This document shows positions 5,795 to 5,859 of a DNA stretch of 5,859 nucleotides, in pieces. Position numbers and translations under genes: made by a program. Source of the DNA: an uncultured Oscillochloris sp. (GTDB taxonomy: Bacteria > Chloroflexota > Chloroflexia > Chloroflexales > Chloroflexaceae). Numbering within the stretch: the stretch's first letter is position 1; every line of letters starts with the position of its first letter. The stretch lies in assembly GCA_903877345.1 (NCBI GenBank), contig CAIRDL010000681.1, positions 1-5,859 of the forward strand, read 5' to 3'. The notes beneath the pieces are model-generated. The model made no database searches and was not told the DNA's origin. It worked only from the letters and a program-made list of their open reading frames with translations.

Positions 5795-5859
5795 CCACCG
5801 TCGCCAATGCGGCGGCGCGCACCACCGGGTTCGTCCAGCGTGCGTCGACCCTGACGGGC
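5749..5859 (+). CDS. IS4-family-like transposase, N-terminus (3' partial)
   Basis: The ATG at 5749 opens a frame of 37 codons that runs off the end of the window without a stop. The product starts MVTIPQVCTAMQDVLTTVA and continues NAAARTTGFVQRASTLTG. The pattern 'IPQVC..M..VLT..A...A..TGFVQR.S.LTG' is the familiar N-terminus of IS4-type DDE transposases common in Chloroflexota and cyanobacteria; the catalytic DDE residues would lie downstream and cannot be seen. GGAG at 5738-5741 is seven bases from the ATG. The first 46 bases overlap, in another frame, the aberrant 3' end of the CHAT reading frame. The family call rests on recognition of this N-terminal signature. Confidence 0.75.
   Translation, partial: MVTIPQVCTAMQDVLTTVANAAARTTGFVQRASTLTG

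Larger units (their letters stand above)
5665..5859 (+). mobile_element. Left end of an IS4-like insertion sequence (partial)
   Basis: The CHAT gene's TPR-like coding pattern breaks after ...GLRQLYAH (ending near 5663), and an IS4-type transposase starts at 5749, so the element's left boundary lies between about 5662 and 5687. I cannot place the exact terminal base or a target duplication because the right end is outside the window. Non-coding IS end sequence (5665-5748) contains the inverted repeat at 5687-5746. The element is inserted in the same orientation as the host gene. Confidence 0.7.

Overview
The window reads like accessory DNA from a member of the Chloroflexota (filamentous, Chloroflexales-like). 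This is an inference from the high GC content, a CHAT–STAND–TPR effector gene, a TIGR04255-type gene, and degenerate heptanucleotide repeats such as GGATNRG/CCCRAYC. No rRNA or other phylogenetic marker is present, so the taxonomy stays tentative.

Layout, all on the + strand. Positions 2–268 hold the Pro/Val/Thr-rich C-terminal end of an unidentified protein that starts outside the window. A strong Rho-independent terminator at 302–329 closes it. A leader of about 170 bases follows, with a short heptad repeat and a candidate sigma70-type promoter (436–464). This drives three tightly coupled genes: a TIGR04255-family protein (503–1276, GTG start), a helical protein with a DUF5678-like C-terminus (1273–1992, ATGA overlap), and a small single-domain retropepsin-like aspartic protease (1992–2459, TGATG overlap, no Shine-Dalgarno of its own). 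The overlaps imply fixed stoichiometry and a shared job, which is unknown.

A second module begins at 2590. A small protein resembling the EACC1 'effector-associated constant component' family is followed by a large effector (from 2942) with an N-terminal CHAT caspase-like protease (His236/Cys299), a STAND NTPase (P-loop with Lys488, Walker B Asp569, GNP 665–667), a winged-helix-like region and the start of a TPR-like array. This architecture matches predicted NTP-dependent conflict (self/non-self, programmed-death type) systems.

Both genes of the second module look damaged. The small protein loses its natural C-terminus to an apparent one-base frameshift near 2846–2860; the missing 22 or so residues are still readable in the next frame up to the TAG at 2924. 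The effector's helical-repeat array is cut off near 5665 by the left end of an insertion sequence, whose IS4-like transposase starts at 5749 and runs off the window. The IS end carries a 12-bp inverted repeat that would bury the transposase ribosome binding site in read-through transcripts. An 87-base inverted array of heptad repeats has also settled in frame in the linker before the TPR region.

The most original points are the three-gene coupled cassette of unknown function, the frameshifted EACC1-like partner, and the heptad repeat domesticated as a protein linker.
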